Assembly: GCF_014805685.1 (NCBI RefSeq) | Contig: NC_060896.1 | Span: forward strand, 4,879,889-4,943,888 | Length of the DNA stretch: 64,000 nt | Reading direction: 5' to 3' | Source of the DNA: Silurus meridionalis | Lineage: Eukaryota; Chordata; Actinopteri; Siluriformes; Siluridae | Shown here: positions 25,234 through 36,574 of the stretch, in pieces | Layout: the number at the start of each line of letters is the position of its first letter | Numbering within the stretch: position 1 is the stretch's first letter | Notes under the pieces: model-generated | Told to the model about the DNA's origin: nothing | Databases searched by the model: none | Seen by the model: only the letters and a program-made list of their open reading frames with translations | Position numbers and translations under genes: made by a program

Positions 25234-25790
25234 CATCCTCTCATCCTTTTCTCTCACTCATTCTCTTTCTTTCTCTCTTTCTCTGTCTCATCCTCTCATC
25301 CTTTTCTCTCACTCATTCTCTTTCTTTCTCTTCTCATCCTCTCATCCTTTTCTCTCACTCATTCTCTTTCTTTCTTTCTCTTTCTTTCTCTGTCTCATCC
25401 TCTCATCCTTTTCTCTCACTCATTCTCTTTCTTTCTTTCTCTTTCTTTCTCTGTCTCATCCTCTCATCCTTTTCTCTCACTCATTCTCTTCTTTCTCTTT
25501 TCTCTTTCTCATCCTCTCATCCTTTTCTCTCACTCATTCTCTTTCTTTCTCTCTTTCTCTTTCTCATCCTCTCATCCTTTTCTCTCACTCATTCTCTTTC
25601 TTTCTCTCTCTTTCTCATCCTCTCATCCTTTTCTCTCACTCATTCTCTTTTCTCTCTTTCTTTCTCTGTCTCATCCTCTCATCCTTTTCTCTCACTCATT
25701 CTCTTCTTTCTCTTTTCTCTTTCTCATCCTCTCATCCTTTTCTCTCACTCATTCTCTTTTCTCTCTTTCTCTTTCTCGCTCAGCCTCTTA
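25234..25790 (+). repeat. Minisatellite of about 55 bp, array 2
   Basis: The same motif starts at 25234, 25289, 25335, 25396, 25457, 25510, 25565, 25616, 25672 and 25725, followed by the diverged last unit. Spacings vary from 46 to 61 bp, with internal TTTC-unit changes. Confidence 0.93.
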
Positions 25791-25819
25791 TCATTTTACT
25801 CTTACTCATTTTCTTTCCT

Positions 25820-25862
25820 CCTTTCTTTCTTTCTTTCTCTCTTTCTTTCTTCTCTTTCTTTC

Positions 25863-25897
<35 letters not shown>

Positions 25898-25994
25898 CGG
25901 TTTCATCCTCCTATCCTTTTTCTCACTCATTCCCTTTCTTTCTCTCTTTCTTAGTTTCATCCTCTTTTCTTTGTCTCATCCTCTTTCTTTCTTA

Positions 25995-26033
<39 letters not shown>

Positions 26034-26121
26034 ACTTTCTCTTTTTGTCTTATCCTTTTCTTTCTCTTGCTCTTTTCTCTGTTTCATCTACTTATTGTCT
26101 GTCCTGTTCTCTTTTCTGTTT

Positions 26122-26205
<84 letters not shown>

Positions 26206-26259
26206 CTCTCATCATCTCATTGTCTCACTTTTTCCTCCATTCTCTCAAGATGTCAATTG

Positions 26260-26330
<71 letters not shown>
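25820..26330 (+). repeat. Polypyrimidine tail: (TTTC)n, (TC)n, then (CA)n
   Basis: Irregular TTTC/CTTT runs to 26100, then about 38 TC units (26126-26202), and 32 CA units (26267-26330). Confidence 0.95.
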
Positions 26331-26333
<3 letters not shown>

Positions 26334-26391
26334 TGTTTTATAAGAGAATAAAGGTGGTTGTTATTAGGTCGGTATAAAAGGGCTTGTATGC
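26331..26391 (+). repeat. Copy 1 of a 60-bp duplicated flank
   Basis: It lies directly after a (CA)n tract. Segments ctgttttataagaga, ggtggttgttattaggtc and tataaaagggcttgtatgc are repeated at 26671 with few changes. Confidence 0.9.
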
Positions 26392-26570
26392 TTTTTCTCC
26401 AGCTGGACAGCTGCATTTGATTGGCCTGGGCGATGATTGGCAGTAATTGCCATGGCAGCAGGCAGAGCGGCTTTTCACACAGAGGTCATCTCTGATTGGC
26501 CTGATGAGGCAGCTGCAGGTGTCCTCCTTTCCCCTGAGGGATCTCTGTCTGTCACACACTCACTCAGCCT
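26390..26570. promoter_or_regulatory. Candidate conserved non-coding block between duplicated flanks
   Basis: Unique, balanced sequence: ccagctggacagctgcattt, gattggcagtaattgccatg, gatgaggcagctgcaggtgt, with repeated CAGCTG E-boxes and gattgg (inverted CCAAT) motifs. No coding support. Confidence 0.3.
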
Positions 26571-26608
26571 TGACACACACTCCACCTGTGCAAAGCCGAA
26601 CTTTCTTA

Positions 26609-26613
<5 letters not shown>

Positions 26614-26670
<57 letters not shown>
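26614..26670. repeat. (AC)n microsatellite
   Basis: About 28 uninterrupted units, preceding copy 2 of the duplicated flank. Confidence 0.98.
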
Positions 26671-26673
<3 letters not shown>

Positions 26674-26729
26674 TTTTATGAGAGCATTAAGGTGGTTGTT
26701 ATTAGGTCGATATAAAAGGCCTTGTATGC
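26671..26729 (+). repeat. Copy 2 of the 60-bp duplicated flank
   Basis: ctgttttatgagagcattaa, ggtggttgttattaggtc and tataaaaggccttgtatgc match 26331-26391 in the same context, immediately after a (CA)n tract. Confidence 0.9.
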
Positions 26730-27304
26730 GTTTCAGACCAAAGGCACAGTATGAACTTTGACCAGAGCCAGATGTTCGCAATCACAGCCGTCGCTGCCTC
26801 CATGATCCGTGTTTATGGAGCATAATACCTCTAATTGTGAGCGAATGGATGGAGGTGGATCAGACATGGCTGCCTGATTCATGCCAAACATTGTGGCTTG
26901 TGTTTTTGGGTTCTTTTGTGTTTTTCATGTCTTTCATCTTAGGAAATTCGGTGAAGTCTGATTTTAAACGATTCAAGCCTAAAAATAAGAAAAATGTGAA
27001 TTTTTTTTTTCCTCCTAATTGTTGACTTCTGTGAAGGTTTTTTTTCCCCTCCTAAAACTGAATCACAAACCATCGGCGTTTTACACAGTTTTATAGAATG
27101 TCTTTGGATGCTCAAAGACGACCAACCCCAATTTCATTTTCATTTTATACAAATAATAATTAAAAAACATCCCAAAATTTCCAGAATGCGGGTTGTATAT
27201 AATACACATTGTCATGTGTGAATGTATTGAATTGTTTCTTGCCCATGTTTGTGATCTGATCCGTAACACTCGATTCTCACTCTGGTTCTCGGTTTTCTCT
27301 GTAG

Positions 27305-27469
27305 GTGTCGGGGAGCTCGGCGGGTTCTCCAGCCTCGTCGCTGTCGTCCTCGCGCCAGTTCCACCGGCAGCGAATCACGCGCGTGAACCTCAGGGACTTC
27401 ATATTCTACCTGGAGCAGGAGCGAGAGACGAGCCGATCTCTCCTGCTCTACCGTGCTCTGCTGAAGTAG
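27305..27469 (+). CDS. taf4: TAF4/TAF4B-type TFIID subunit, terminal coding exon
   Basis: After a TTTTCTCTGTAG acceptor, frame 1 encodes 54 residues and a TAG. A Ser-rich linker is followed by the signature TAF4 C-terminus, ITRVNLRDFIFYLEQERET, ending YRALLK. TAF4 proteins carry the same RITRVNLRDLIF block at their extreme C-terminus, the end of the histone-fold/CCTD region that pairs with TAF12 in TFIID and binds promoter DNA. VNLRD and SLLLY resemble TAF4, while EQERE and ALLK resemble TAF4B, so the paralogue is not settled; the symbol given is for the family. The exon starts in phase 0. No other exon of the gene was recognised in the 27 kb upstream, implying a long last intron. Confidence 0.9.
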   Translation: MSGSSAGSPASSLSSSRQFHRQRITRVNLRDFIFYLEQERETSRSLLLYRALLK

Positions 27470-27504
27470 CTAACATCCACCGTGTTAACATTAACCCGAC
27501 ACGA

Positions 27505-27510
27505 AATAAA
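27505..27510 (+). terminator. Probable poly(A) signal of the taf4-type gene
   Basis: An AATAAA lies 36 bp beyond the TAG of the terminal taf4-type exon, in otherwise unremarkable sequence. Its position fits a very short 3' UTR. AT-rich alternatives further on (around 27630-27660) could serve a longer one. The hexamer alone is weak evidence; its position is the support. Confidence 0.45.
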
Positions 27511-27945
27511 CTCAAAGCAACATGGAATCGGTAGCCAACCCGCAGCGACCTCCAGCTTCCTCCTGCACACGTGCCTTCAGCCAGGTTTCAGCTCTCCTGC
27601 TTCCTGTGGCCCTCATCACATCTTCATCGCTTTATTTATTTATTCCAAAATTCGACACGGTGAAGACATTTTTCACATTTCTTTTCCATGTCGTCATAAA
27701 AAAACGATCTTGGATCGAAAGCTTGTCTATTTAGGATGAGTTTGAAAAGAAAAAAAAAAATCGAGCTTTGATCGTCAATGTGTTTGAGAGCAGCGCTACG
27801 TGTTCGAGGCGTTGCAACACTATATAAGATATATAAGTCATATGAGGTTTATGCAGCATTATTTATACACACTAAATTCATGACATTCAGGAACTTCAGA
27901 CTAACAAAAAAGTCCAAAACGGTATTTATTTATTAATTTATTTAA

Positions 27946-28737
27946 CCCCTCCAGACCCCGAATAATTTCTGGTCAAAAGATTTCACAGAGAAAACGTATG
28001 AAAGATTTGTTTATAATCATCAAAATTATTGTCTCATCATAACTTGGCACAAAAAAGCCACGAATTTATGAAATTTGGTCAGGTTTATGTGTTAGCATGC
28101 AACAAATGTTCTGCACCATGTTACAGAATCGACGTAAAACCGGGTTAAAGAAACAGACCCGTTGCTAATAGAGACTAGGGTAAAAAGGCCAGCAGTACAG
28201 ACTTTGAAGGCTATGGGCAGATTAGATTGACATGGCAGCACATAGAGGCTGAAATCTGATTGGACAAAAATTTTAACATCCACATACACGTACTGGAAGC
28301 AGAGCAGCCAAGAGAAACACTACAAAATAAAGAGATTAAACTGTTGGGAATAAATTAATACAATTTCATGGAACAAATATTAGAATTTAGGTTGTAAATG
28401 TAGGTCAGTGCTTCTGATAGTGTTTAGGCCAGCAGAGAAGGCTTTAGCCAGCAGAGAAGGCTTTGCTGGCCCTGACCGCCCGCCGCTGTGGTACACGTAA
28501 CAAATCTACTTTATGATGGAGCTCCAAACCAATTCTGAACCCTTCTTCACTCTTCAAAGACATCTGTAGTCCTAAACCTTACCTAATATAATTCAAAACA
28601 AATCTCTCGGGCCTGTGGGACTAAATATCCACCCATTAAACACTAACATGTTCCTTTCCACTTCATTATATAATGAAAGAAAAACTCTATAAATCGTGAA
28701 TTGAGCTTTAATGCACCTTTTACAGGGTCTGAAGGGG
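27946..28737. mobile_element. piggyBac-like non-autonomous element with TTAA target duplication
   Basis: TTAA at 27942-27945 is followed by CCCCTCCAGACCC, and the right side ends GGGTCTGAAGGGG followed by TTAA at 28738-28741. The ends are inverted with one mismatch in 13. The 792-bp interior has no transposase-like frame. TTAA duplication plus C-rich short ends is the piggyBac-superfamily signature. The interior holds a direct duplication of gccagcagagaaggcttt (about 28430-28465). Confidence 0.75.
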
Positions 28738-28904
28738 TTAAAAAAAACATCTAATAATTGATAACTACAAAATAATTTTAGGTCAATGATGTAAATATAT
28801 ATATTATATTATATAACGCACGTGTAAACTTCTCCATTTCAAACGTTTTAATCAACGGTCACACGCCACTCATCAATACAGCAATACGCAATCCGCCTGT
28901 GAAG

Positions 28905-29030
28905 TGTTCCGGCTAATGTTTTGTGTCCGTGTGCCGTCTGTGGTGCTTTTTCTAATGTCTCTAATTATGTTCATGATCGTTGAACACGGCAGCTTCACAA
29001 CAGAGTAATCCTGGAGTGCAGGAGTGTGAG
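28905..29030. promoter_or_regulatory. Candidate conserved non-coding block
   Basis: Unique sequence including ctaatgtctctaattatgtt, then catgatcgttgaacacggc, downstream of the taf4-type gene. Weak call. Confidence 0.2.
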
Positions 29031-29359
29031 ATTTCAGAGTAAAGATAAAGACAGAAGTCTATAAGAAAATATAATCTAAAGGTCCTAATAAATCATTAGA
29101 GGAATGGATTTTACATGCTATAAAGTCAACTCCAAAATTAATGGCACCTGAAAATCAGCACAAAGGACCCAGGATTTGCTCAGTAGCATCTAAGAAAAGA
29201 TTGTGAATTATTCTTTCTGGTCTATTTGGGTCACTTTAGCTGCATTACTCAAGTGGAATTGGCCCAGATCGCATTTTATTTCATCATGACAAAACCACAG
29301 TACAATTTTGTAAAATCGTGAATGGAATGAGATCGAAAAAGAAAACGGTCTTAAATTCC

Positions 29360-29625
29360 ACACTATTTGATCAAAAGTATTGGGAAGACCCGTTTCTTTT
29401 AACCACATGTGGTTGTTCCTCAAACTGTTTGCACAAAGATGGAGGTGCACAATTGTAAAGGACTTCTTTGAATTTTGTAGAATCAAATTTTCCCTTCACT
29501 TGAACTAGGAGACCCAAAACTGTTCCACCATGACAATGTCAATGTTCACAAATCCAGCTCCATGAAGATATGCTTTACATGGTTTGGATGATGTGGAAGA
29601 CCTTGAGTGGCCTGCTTTAAAGCTT
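29360..29625 (+). mobile_element. Tc1-like relic, family A, 5' half
   Basis: It opens with gatcaaaagtattgggaaga, continues with cttcacttgaactaggagac, and ends near the ccagctccatgaagatatgc segment. The 3' half is lost. Confidence 0.7.
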
Positions 29626-30176
29626 GGACTTTCGACCCGAGTAAACATCTCTGTTACAAAATATTGGAGTGGAAAATATTGTTTAAGATCCAGCAGGTCT
29701 TTGTGCTCGTTGTGTTGCACGGTGCCTGTAATTGATAATGGAGTTGACTGAACGTATTCAGAACATTCAACATAAAAGTATACATTTTATGAACCTTTTA
29801 AATGTGATTCGTTCAGCAAGGAAGAATAAAGTCAAGGATTTTGGGGAACATATCTATAGGAAGCATATATTAAAAATCTTATCGTTCTTTTTACCAAATC
29901 GGAGTTCAGTTAAAGCAGTGGTTCTCAAGTGGTTCTGTCCGCCGTAACCACGAAAAAATGCTAAGTGCTAACCAATAACATCAAATTGCATCAAGATCAA
30001 AAATAAAAGTGTAGTTATTACTTTACCTTACTGTCACTTTGCAGTCTGTGCAAAACAGAGCAAATTCAAATGGCAAGTCAAGAAGAAGAATTACATAATT
30101 TCAGCTTGTGCTCTGTGAGATAACTGTCAAGAATCTTGAAGACCTCATCCGCTGTGGGTCTAGATTAAAAATACAT

Positions 30177-30522
30177 CGAACAGGCATAACATTATGACCA
30201 CCTGCCTAATATTGTGTTGGTCCCCCTTTTGCTGCCAAAACAGTCCTGATCCATTAAACATCAACATCATGAACTTCTTCAGCAGTTTGAGCTACAGGAG
30301 CTCGTCTGTTGGATCGGACCACACGGTCCAGCCTTCACTCCCCTTCGTTCACCACTGTTCCTTCCTTTGACCCAGTCGTCTAGTCATCACAAAATCCTTA
30401 CGCTTGCCCATTTTTCCTGCTTCTTACACGTCAACTTCGAGAACAAAATGTTCACTTGCCATGATGAAGAGATCATAATGTTATAATGTCATAATGTTAT
30501 GCCTGATTGGTGTGATAGAGAA
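30177..30522 (-). mobile_element. Tc1-like relic, family B, minus orientation, internally deleted
   Basis: It starts aggcataacattatgaccac and closes with cataatgttatgcctgatt, inverted ends of at least 18 bp. The interior has tggatcggaccacacggtcc, the reverse of the HTH-coding segment seen at 8580. Confidence 0.75.
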
Positions 30523-31548
30523 AAGCATTAATAAATAATAATGAAAAAAACATATAAAGCCTTACCTGCCATATCAATATTTCTCACTTGAAGAACCACT
30601 GAATTAAGAACAAAACGATGAGAAAACGAACGCCGGTTCCTGAACCCAGTCCTGAATCTTTCCCAGTGTTTTGAATTTTGATATTCCAGTGTATTCAGTT
30701 CCCTCGTGTAATTTCACTACGTTAGTGTATTTATAAATGCACAGTTTGTATGTTTCCACCTCCTGGAGTTCGGAAGTGCGAGCGTGCACTACAGCAGCAC
30801 CGACACTGAGCTCACACTGTATCAGTAAATGTACATGCTGTTACCAAACCGTCACACGTTCACATGCTCGTCACGTCCTGCCAGGCGTCCCACTCCTGAC
30901 TCACCACGACGTCCTCATCAGTGTAAACACGTCCAAACCGTCCGATTTGCAGATTCACCATGCAGCTATTTTAGACTTTAAAAAAAACACATATTGGACT
31001 CGTTAGACCGGACGATTCAGACTTTACGACATCGAGGCAGCCATTTTTTTCTGTTTTGTTTCCAAATAGAGGCGATGAACCGAGACACGGTCTGAATTTT
31101 AGTGCACCAGACGCTATGAGCCTAATATAGAGAGCAGCTATATAACCACCAGTTTAGCATCGGGCAAATGACATGGTAAAAAGTTATGTCTCAATGGGAA
31201 ATGTAGTTTCTGACATTACCTGGCACACTTAGCTATAAATATTTTGCTAATAAGGTTCACTACAAGCTTTACCTGTTAGCTACATTCTAGCGTAATCAGG
31301 TCTTAGCTAATCGTCTACATTTACACTAAGCTAGAAATTGTGTTTGTAATTGGTTGAGTGATTATTATTATAAATTTTCTCCTGGTTCTAGAAGTTTGCT
31401 CACTGAAGTTCAGCTTTTGTTTTGTAGCACTTATTTAGAAGAAAGAAAAAAATCCAGACTTTATATTGTATAGAAAATGAACAGAAGATGGTTTTCTCAC
31501 TCACTAAAACCAGATGTTAATGTTAATTGAGATTTCTGCTATCCAAAG

Positions 31549-32060
31549 CTACACTATACGGAAAAAAAGTATTGGGACACTTGACTTTTCCAGCCAGATG
31601 TTTTTCTGCCCCAAACTGTTACACAAATTTGTAGGCACACAATTGTATAGAATATTTTTGGATGCTGTAGCATGAAATTTTTCCTTCACTTGAACTATGA
31701 CACAAAGCCCAGCTCCATGAAGATCTGCTTTACATGGGTTGGAGAGGAAGATCTCCTGCTATAGAGCTATTACACCCTATTGAACACCTTGGTTGAATGT
31801 GAACGCTGACTGCACTTTAGGCCTCCTCACCTCACCTACTTCACTACCTTGACTTGACTTGACTTGACTTGACTACCTGAATTTACTAACACGCATTTTG
31901 CTGAATGAGCACAAATCTCCACAAGCACACTCCAAAATCTATTGGAACATCTTCCTGGAAAAGTTTATTGTAACATGAAATGGAAACTAAATGTGGAACG
32001 GGATGTTCAAAAAGCACATTTTATGGTCCGGTGTTCACAATCTTTTGGCTGTATTGTTGT
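31549..32060 (+). mobile_element. Tc1-like relic, family A, near full length
   Basis: Left end acactatacgg then aaagtattgggacacttg; right end ggtccggtgttcacaatctt. A pentamer array (TTGAC repeated 6 times at about 31850-31878) interrupts the transposase relic. Confidence 0.75.
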
Positions 32061-32544
32061 TTTTTCAGCGATACTCATGAACGCATTTTGATAGTGAAAT
32101 CACATTTCCTCTCTTCATCACCCCTGAAGACTGTAGCTCTTATTTAACACACACACATTTTCACACACTCATGATGTCAGAGCCGCTGGTTTTTTTTCTT
32201 CAGTTGTATTTTGCACTGAATTGAATTATAAAGTCGAATTTAAAGGTTTGTGTATAAAAAATACTTTTTTTTTTTTAACTTCACCTCGACGTCACGCTCA
32301 AACAAATGTCATTACCACAGATTTCGCTGCGAGTCTCTGACGGTTCTACATTCAGTCTGGTCCTGAAAAAAGAGCGCTTTATTTCTATGCACATTTTATT
32401 TTATTTTTTGTTTTGTTGTTATTATTGCTTTGTAATTTATAATGTTTTTTTTAACAGGCAATGTCAGAATTTTTTTCATAGTTTTTTTATTACACATTTT
32501 TTTAAACAGCACTATTTCTTTGATTTAAAAATATAAAAAAAAGA

Positions 32545-32546
<2 letters not shown>

Positions 32547-32618
<72 letters not shown>
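32547..32618. repeat. (AT)n microsatellite
   Basis: About 35 uninterrupted units. Confidence 0.98.
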
Positions 32619-32622
<4 letters not shown>

Positions 32623-33254
32623 CTGAGATGTTATGTTACTAATGTATTTCAGCAATGTGCTGTGTTCAGCTCTGCACCTTCGCCAGTATTGCAGTAAAAG
32701 GGAAGTTTTTATTATTATTTCAATGTCGTTGTTGCTCATTGGGATTGACATCTACCACGTTTCAACGCGGTTCGATTACGGGAACAGTCTAAGAACAAAC
32801 GCTAGTACTTTAAAACAAAGCACAAATTAACCTATATGTCCGGTTGTGACGATTTTAATAATTATTTTTTATGGTTTCCGATTTTCGAGCAGGACATTTC
32901 TACTCCAGCTTTTTAGCCAAAATGTTATGAGGATTAAAGTTAGGAAAGTATTACTGATGTTGGCAAAATATCGACGTTTCAACGGATGAATAATTTGTAA
33001 ATATTGTTTACAAGACCATGTGTTTATTAGAACGACCTTATTTTTGGTAAAACTCTGTACATATCTGGAATTTTTTTCCTGTTTGTGTGAAGAAGAAAAA
33101 AATCAAAAACGACAAACTTCTGTATTTGTACCTATTTTGTAAAGAAATAAATGAGCTGTTTACTAAACAAAACACCTGCTTTGAGTGCTGCGTTCTTGAT
33201 TGCTTGAAGAGTGAAGAGTCGGGTACAAACAGCAGGGACATGTCCTTTAGAGCC

Positions 33255-33560
33255 CCGCTCGGGTCTGTAAACGTGTGTCCTGCTCCCGCAACGTGTGTGT
33301 CCCTTACGCAACGTGTCCCGCTCCCGCAACCTGTGTCCCACTCCCGCCTGCTTACACAACGTGTGTCTCACTCCTGCAATTTGTGTCCCGCTCCCGCAAC
33401 CTGTGTCCCGCTCCCGCAACGTGTGTCCCGCTCCCGCAACGTGTGTCCCGCTTATGCAACGTGTGTCCCGCTCTTGCACACTCCCGCAACGTGTGTCCTG
33501 CTTCCACAACGTGTCCCGCTTGCTCCCGCATTCTTTGTATCCACTCCCGCCTTCTCCTGC
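33255..33560 (+). repeat. 20-bp minisatellite
   Basis: About 12 units of consensus GTGTGTCCCGCTCCCGCAAC; perfect 20-bp spacing from 33391 to 33471, with 18-bp and 30-bp variants on either side. It is G+C-rich within AT-rich flanks and carries one or two CpGs per unit. Confidence 0.93.
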
Positions 33561-33911
33561 AAACATTCTGTCAATGTTTATAAAGATTGCATAAAAATTT
33601 ATCCAAACGTTTGGGATTAATTTACAGAATAATAACAGACATAAACTAAGGTAAAGATGTTTTGCAGACATAATGCTAATGTGAAGCCCCACACATGACA
33701 AACAACTTAGGATTTTTATAATTATTATTTTATTAACCTTAAAAAACTCAACTTATAAACAACTTTTAAACAAAACATTACAACTAGTGGGATCTGCGGG
33801 ATTGGCAGGCCTTGCGCTTTATATGATTGGCCGCCCACGACAAAGACGAAACCACCCATTCCCATGAGACTTTCATTGGGTCCTGCGGGACCTGTGGGAT
33901 CCCAATCCCAA

Positions 33912-34120
33912 TGCAGCTCTCTGTTAGTGAGCAGGAAGTTGGGGATCAAGCCCCGGTATCACCAAGCTGTCACTCTTGGGGCCCTTGAGCAAGGCCCTTA
34001 ACTCTCTGTGCTCCAGGGGCACTGTATCATGGCTGACCCTGCGCGCTGACTCCAGCTTCTTAACATCAAATAAAGAATTTCACTGTGCTGTAATGTGACC
34101 AGTATAAAGCACTTTCTTTC
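33912..34120 (+). mobile_element. tRNA-derived SINE, tail type 2
   Basis: Core ggggcccttgagcaaggccc, then gtgctccaggggcactgtat, and tail aagaatttcactgtgctgta. Same tail type as 34598 and 54553. Confidence 0.75.
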
Positions 34121-34185
34121 TTTGGGAGTACTGGCATGATCTAAAAAAATATTTTCAGCACTTTACATAACATTTGGGAAGTTCA

Positions 34186-34352
34186 GTGGTTAAAATGGTG
34201 GATTTATGACCAGCCATGAGCTTAAATTCCAGCACCATCAATTGCCGCTGCTGGGCCCTTGAGCAAGGCCCTCAACTCTCAGGTGTATAAATGAGATAAC
34301 TCTTGACATGATTTGCTTTGGATAAAAGGTGTCTGCCACATAGTTGCAAATG
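34186..34352 (+). mobile_element. tRNA-derived SINE, tail type 1
   Basis: Head ttcagtggttaaaatggtgg, core ctgctgggcccttgagcaag, tail ataaaaggtgtctgccacat. It lies 66 bp after a tail type 2 SINE. Confidence 0.75.
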
Positions 34353-34597
34353 TTTTAGCTTGGTTTGACTCATTTAGAAAAAAATCCTCAGAAGAGGAGG
34401 CAAGTGCAGAAATTTGTGTGAACGGAGATGTAGGGACGTGAGCATAAACGAGTGAAAAACAGTCGATGACAAAAAAGCATGAAGGTCAAATATGAGACTT
34501 TATATACTGGTGCTCATTATCTGGGAATCAGGTGCGAAGATCTTTGTGCAGTGGCCGAAAGGAGGAAGGAAAGGTGCTTTATACATGTCACTTGTAC

Positions 34598-34800
34598 TTT
34601 ACAGCACATAAAATTCTTTATTTGCATATCCCAGTGATGTTAGGAAGCTGGGAACAGGGCATTGGGTCAGCCATGATACAGCACCCCTAAACCACAGTGG
34701 GTTAAGGGCCCCAAGAGCGGCAGCTTGGTGATACCAGGGCTGGAACCCCAATCTTCTGACCAGTAACCCAGAGCTTTAATCACTGAGCTACCACTTCACA
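34598..34800 (-). mobile_element. tRNA-derived SINE, tail type 2, minus orientation
   Basis: The plus strand reads cacataaaattctttatttg, gggtcagccatgatacagca, ggcagcttggtgataccagg and a terminal tRNA-like head in reverse. Confidence 0.75.
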
Positions 34801-34956
34801 TAGTCCCAATTCTCTCTCAGCATAAAGCTGAAATCTTCAGGGGGGGACCCAAGTGTTTTTTCATCACATTTACAAGCAGTTCTTGGTTTAAACATTAAAG
34901 TTTTTTAACTGTTTAAACAATGAAAGAAATAATCACTAGGGATAAAGCAGTGTTTA

Positions 34957-35245
34957 CAGTATATGGACAAAACTTTGTGGAGACCTGACCATGAAAATCA
35001 AGTGCTTTTTGAACGTCCTACTCCACCTCCATTCTTCTAGGAAGATGCTCCACTAGATTTTATGGAGATCTGTGCTCATTCAGACACAAGGGTGTGAGTA
35101 AAGTCAGGTACTGATGTAGGTGAGGTGAGGAGGCTTGGGGTGCAGTCAGTGTTCACATTCATCCCAAATTCATACAATTGTGTGCCTTTGGGAAGAACCA
35201 CATACGACTGGGAAATTCAGGTGTCTTGAATATTGCTGGTTGTTT
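34957..35245 (-). mobile_element. Tc1-like relic, family A, internally deleted
   Basis: It opens with atatggacaaaactttgtgg and closes with ggaagaaccacatacgactg and aggtgtcttgaata. The central HDN-coding region is missing. Confidence 0.7.
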
Positions 35246-35740
35246 TGATTAGTTCAAAATAATCTGTGCTTCTGCACTAATCATAACGTCAGTGTGTTAA
35301 AAGGTCTGAAGTGGTTGTCGGGTTGAGCCTAACATTCCTCAATATTATTACTCCATATGTTTTAGTTCCTTGAACTTTCACTGTAGTTACTCAATAATTG
35401 ATGGAGGTTACTGATTAATATTCTGTAATGGGAGTGGCTCATGATAACCAGAGACATGGTTCACGATTCAGGCATCACACTGCGTAAACAGGTGTGATAG
35501 ACAGAATAACATGATGTAAATGGTCTAATTATTTCACAGTTAGGTCTTTAAAATGAATGACACAATTGAAATGAGTTTGGTTTGGTGCAGGTTCTGCTGC
35601 TGCAATGTTCTACAGCATGTGAGAAAAACAGGAAGAGGAAAATCAATTCGAATTTTTGTTACAGTTTATGAATATACATTCTGCTGAATTGGACAAAATA
35701 CAGTGCAGAACTGTGGTGTAGCTTTATACTTTCTGGGTTC

Positions 35741-36334
<594 letters not shown>

Positions 36335-36574
36335 TTTTCAAATTCGATGAGGCAAATCGAAACGGGTGTATTTTTTATCAAAAAGTGTTCTGGGTAAAAG
36401 TAGTGGAATATGTAAGAAACAAACAGTGTGGAAATAGTGTGAGTGAGGAAATAAAGAGGTGGAGCAAACGAGACAAGGGAAAGAGAGATAGACAATCAGA
36501 CAGACAGTAAGACATTGAAACAGTTAAGATTTAGTATATAGTGTATATGGTCGCCTGACCTTTACATTTATATG

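Larger units (their letters stand above)
24141..25850 (+). repeat. Tandem duplication of a block of about 0.84 kb carrying a CT-rich minisatellite
   Basis: The non-repetitive lead 24141-24400 (tttgactttacagagtttcg, gaggtctgcatcaggctgat, gcagtcgtgtgtggagcatc) recurs almost identically from 24977, offset 836 bp. Each lead is followed by a CT-rich array and then by the same terminator segment (cagcctcttatcattttact) near 24885 and 25778. One large unit thus occurs twice in direct orientation. Confidence 0.92.
1..27304 (+). other. Probable last intron of the taf4-type gene (or intron plus upstream DNA)
   Basis: No coding exon was recognised on either strand. The contents are AT-rich sequence (150-2530, 2900-3730, 4900-5740, 5995-6668, 9450-9890, 14880-16380, 20260-20780), interspersed repeats listed separately, several non-repeat blocks of mixed composition that resemble conserved non-coding DNA, and the 23.56-26.25 kb simple-sequence block. 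If the gene really has its penultimate exon left of the window, this intron is over 27 kb. Confidence 0.5.

Noticed and set aside
24305..26377. Long open frames (233-418 codons) rich in Ser, Phe and Leu
   Set aside because: They are translations of CT-rich minisatellite and TTTC repeats. All three frames are open, with no non-repetitive core.
26390..26400. TATAAAAG motifs at 26372 and 26711 as promoters
   Set aside because: They lie within the duplicated flank and no transcription start, downstream gene or other core element supports them.
27193..27534. 113-codon frame across the taf4-type exon starting upstream
   Set aside because: It is out of frame with the exon; the conserved TAF4 C-terminus is in another frame that starts at the splice acceptor.
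33087..33701. Frames of 177 and 189 codons on opposite strands
   Set aside because: Both cross the 20-bp minisatellite and owe their length to it.
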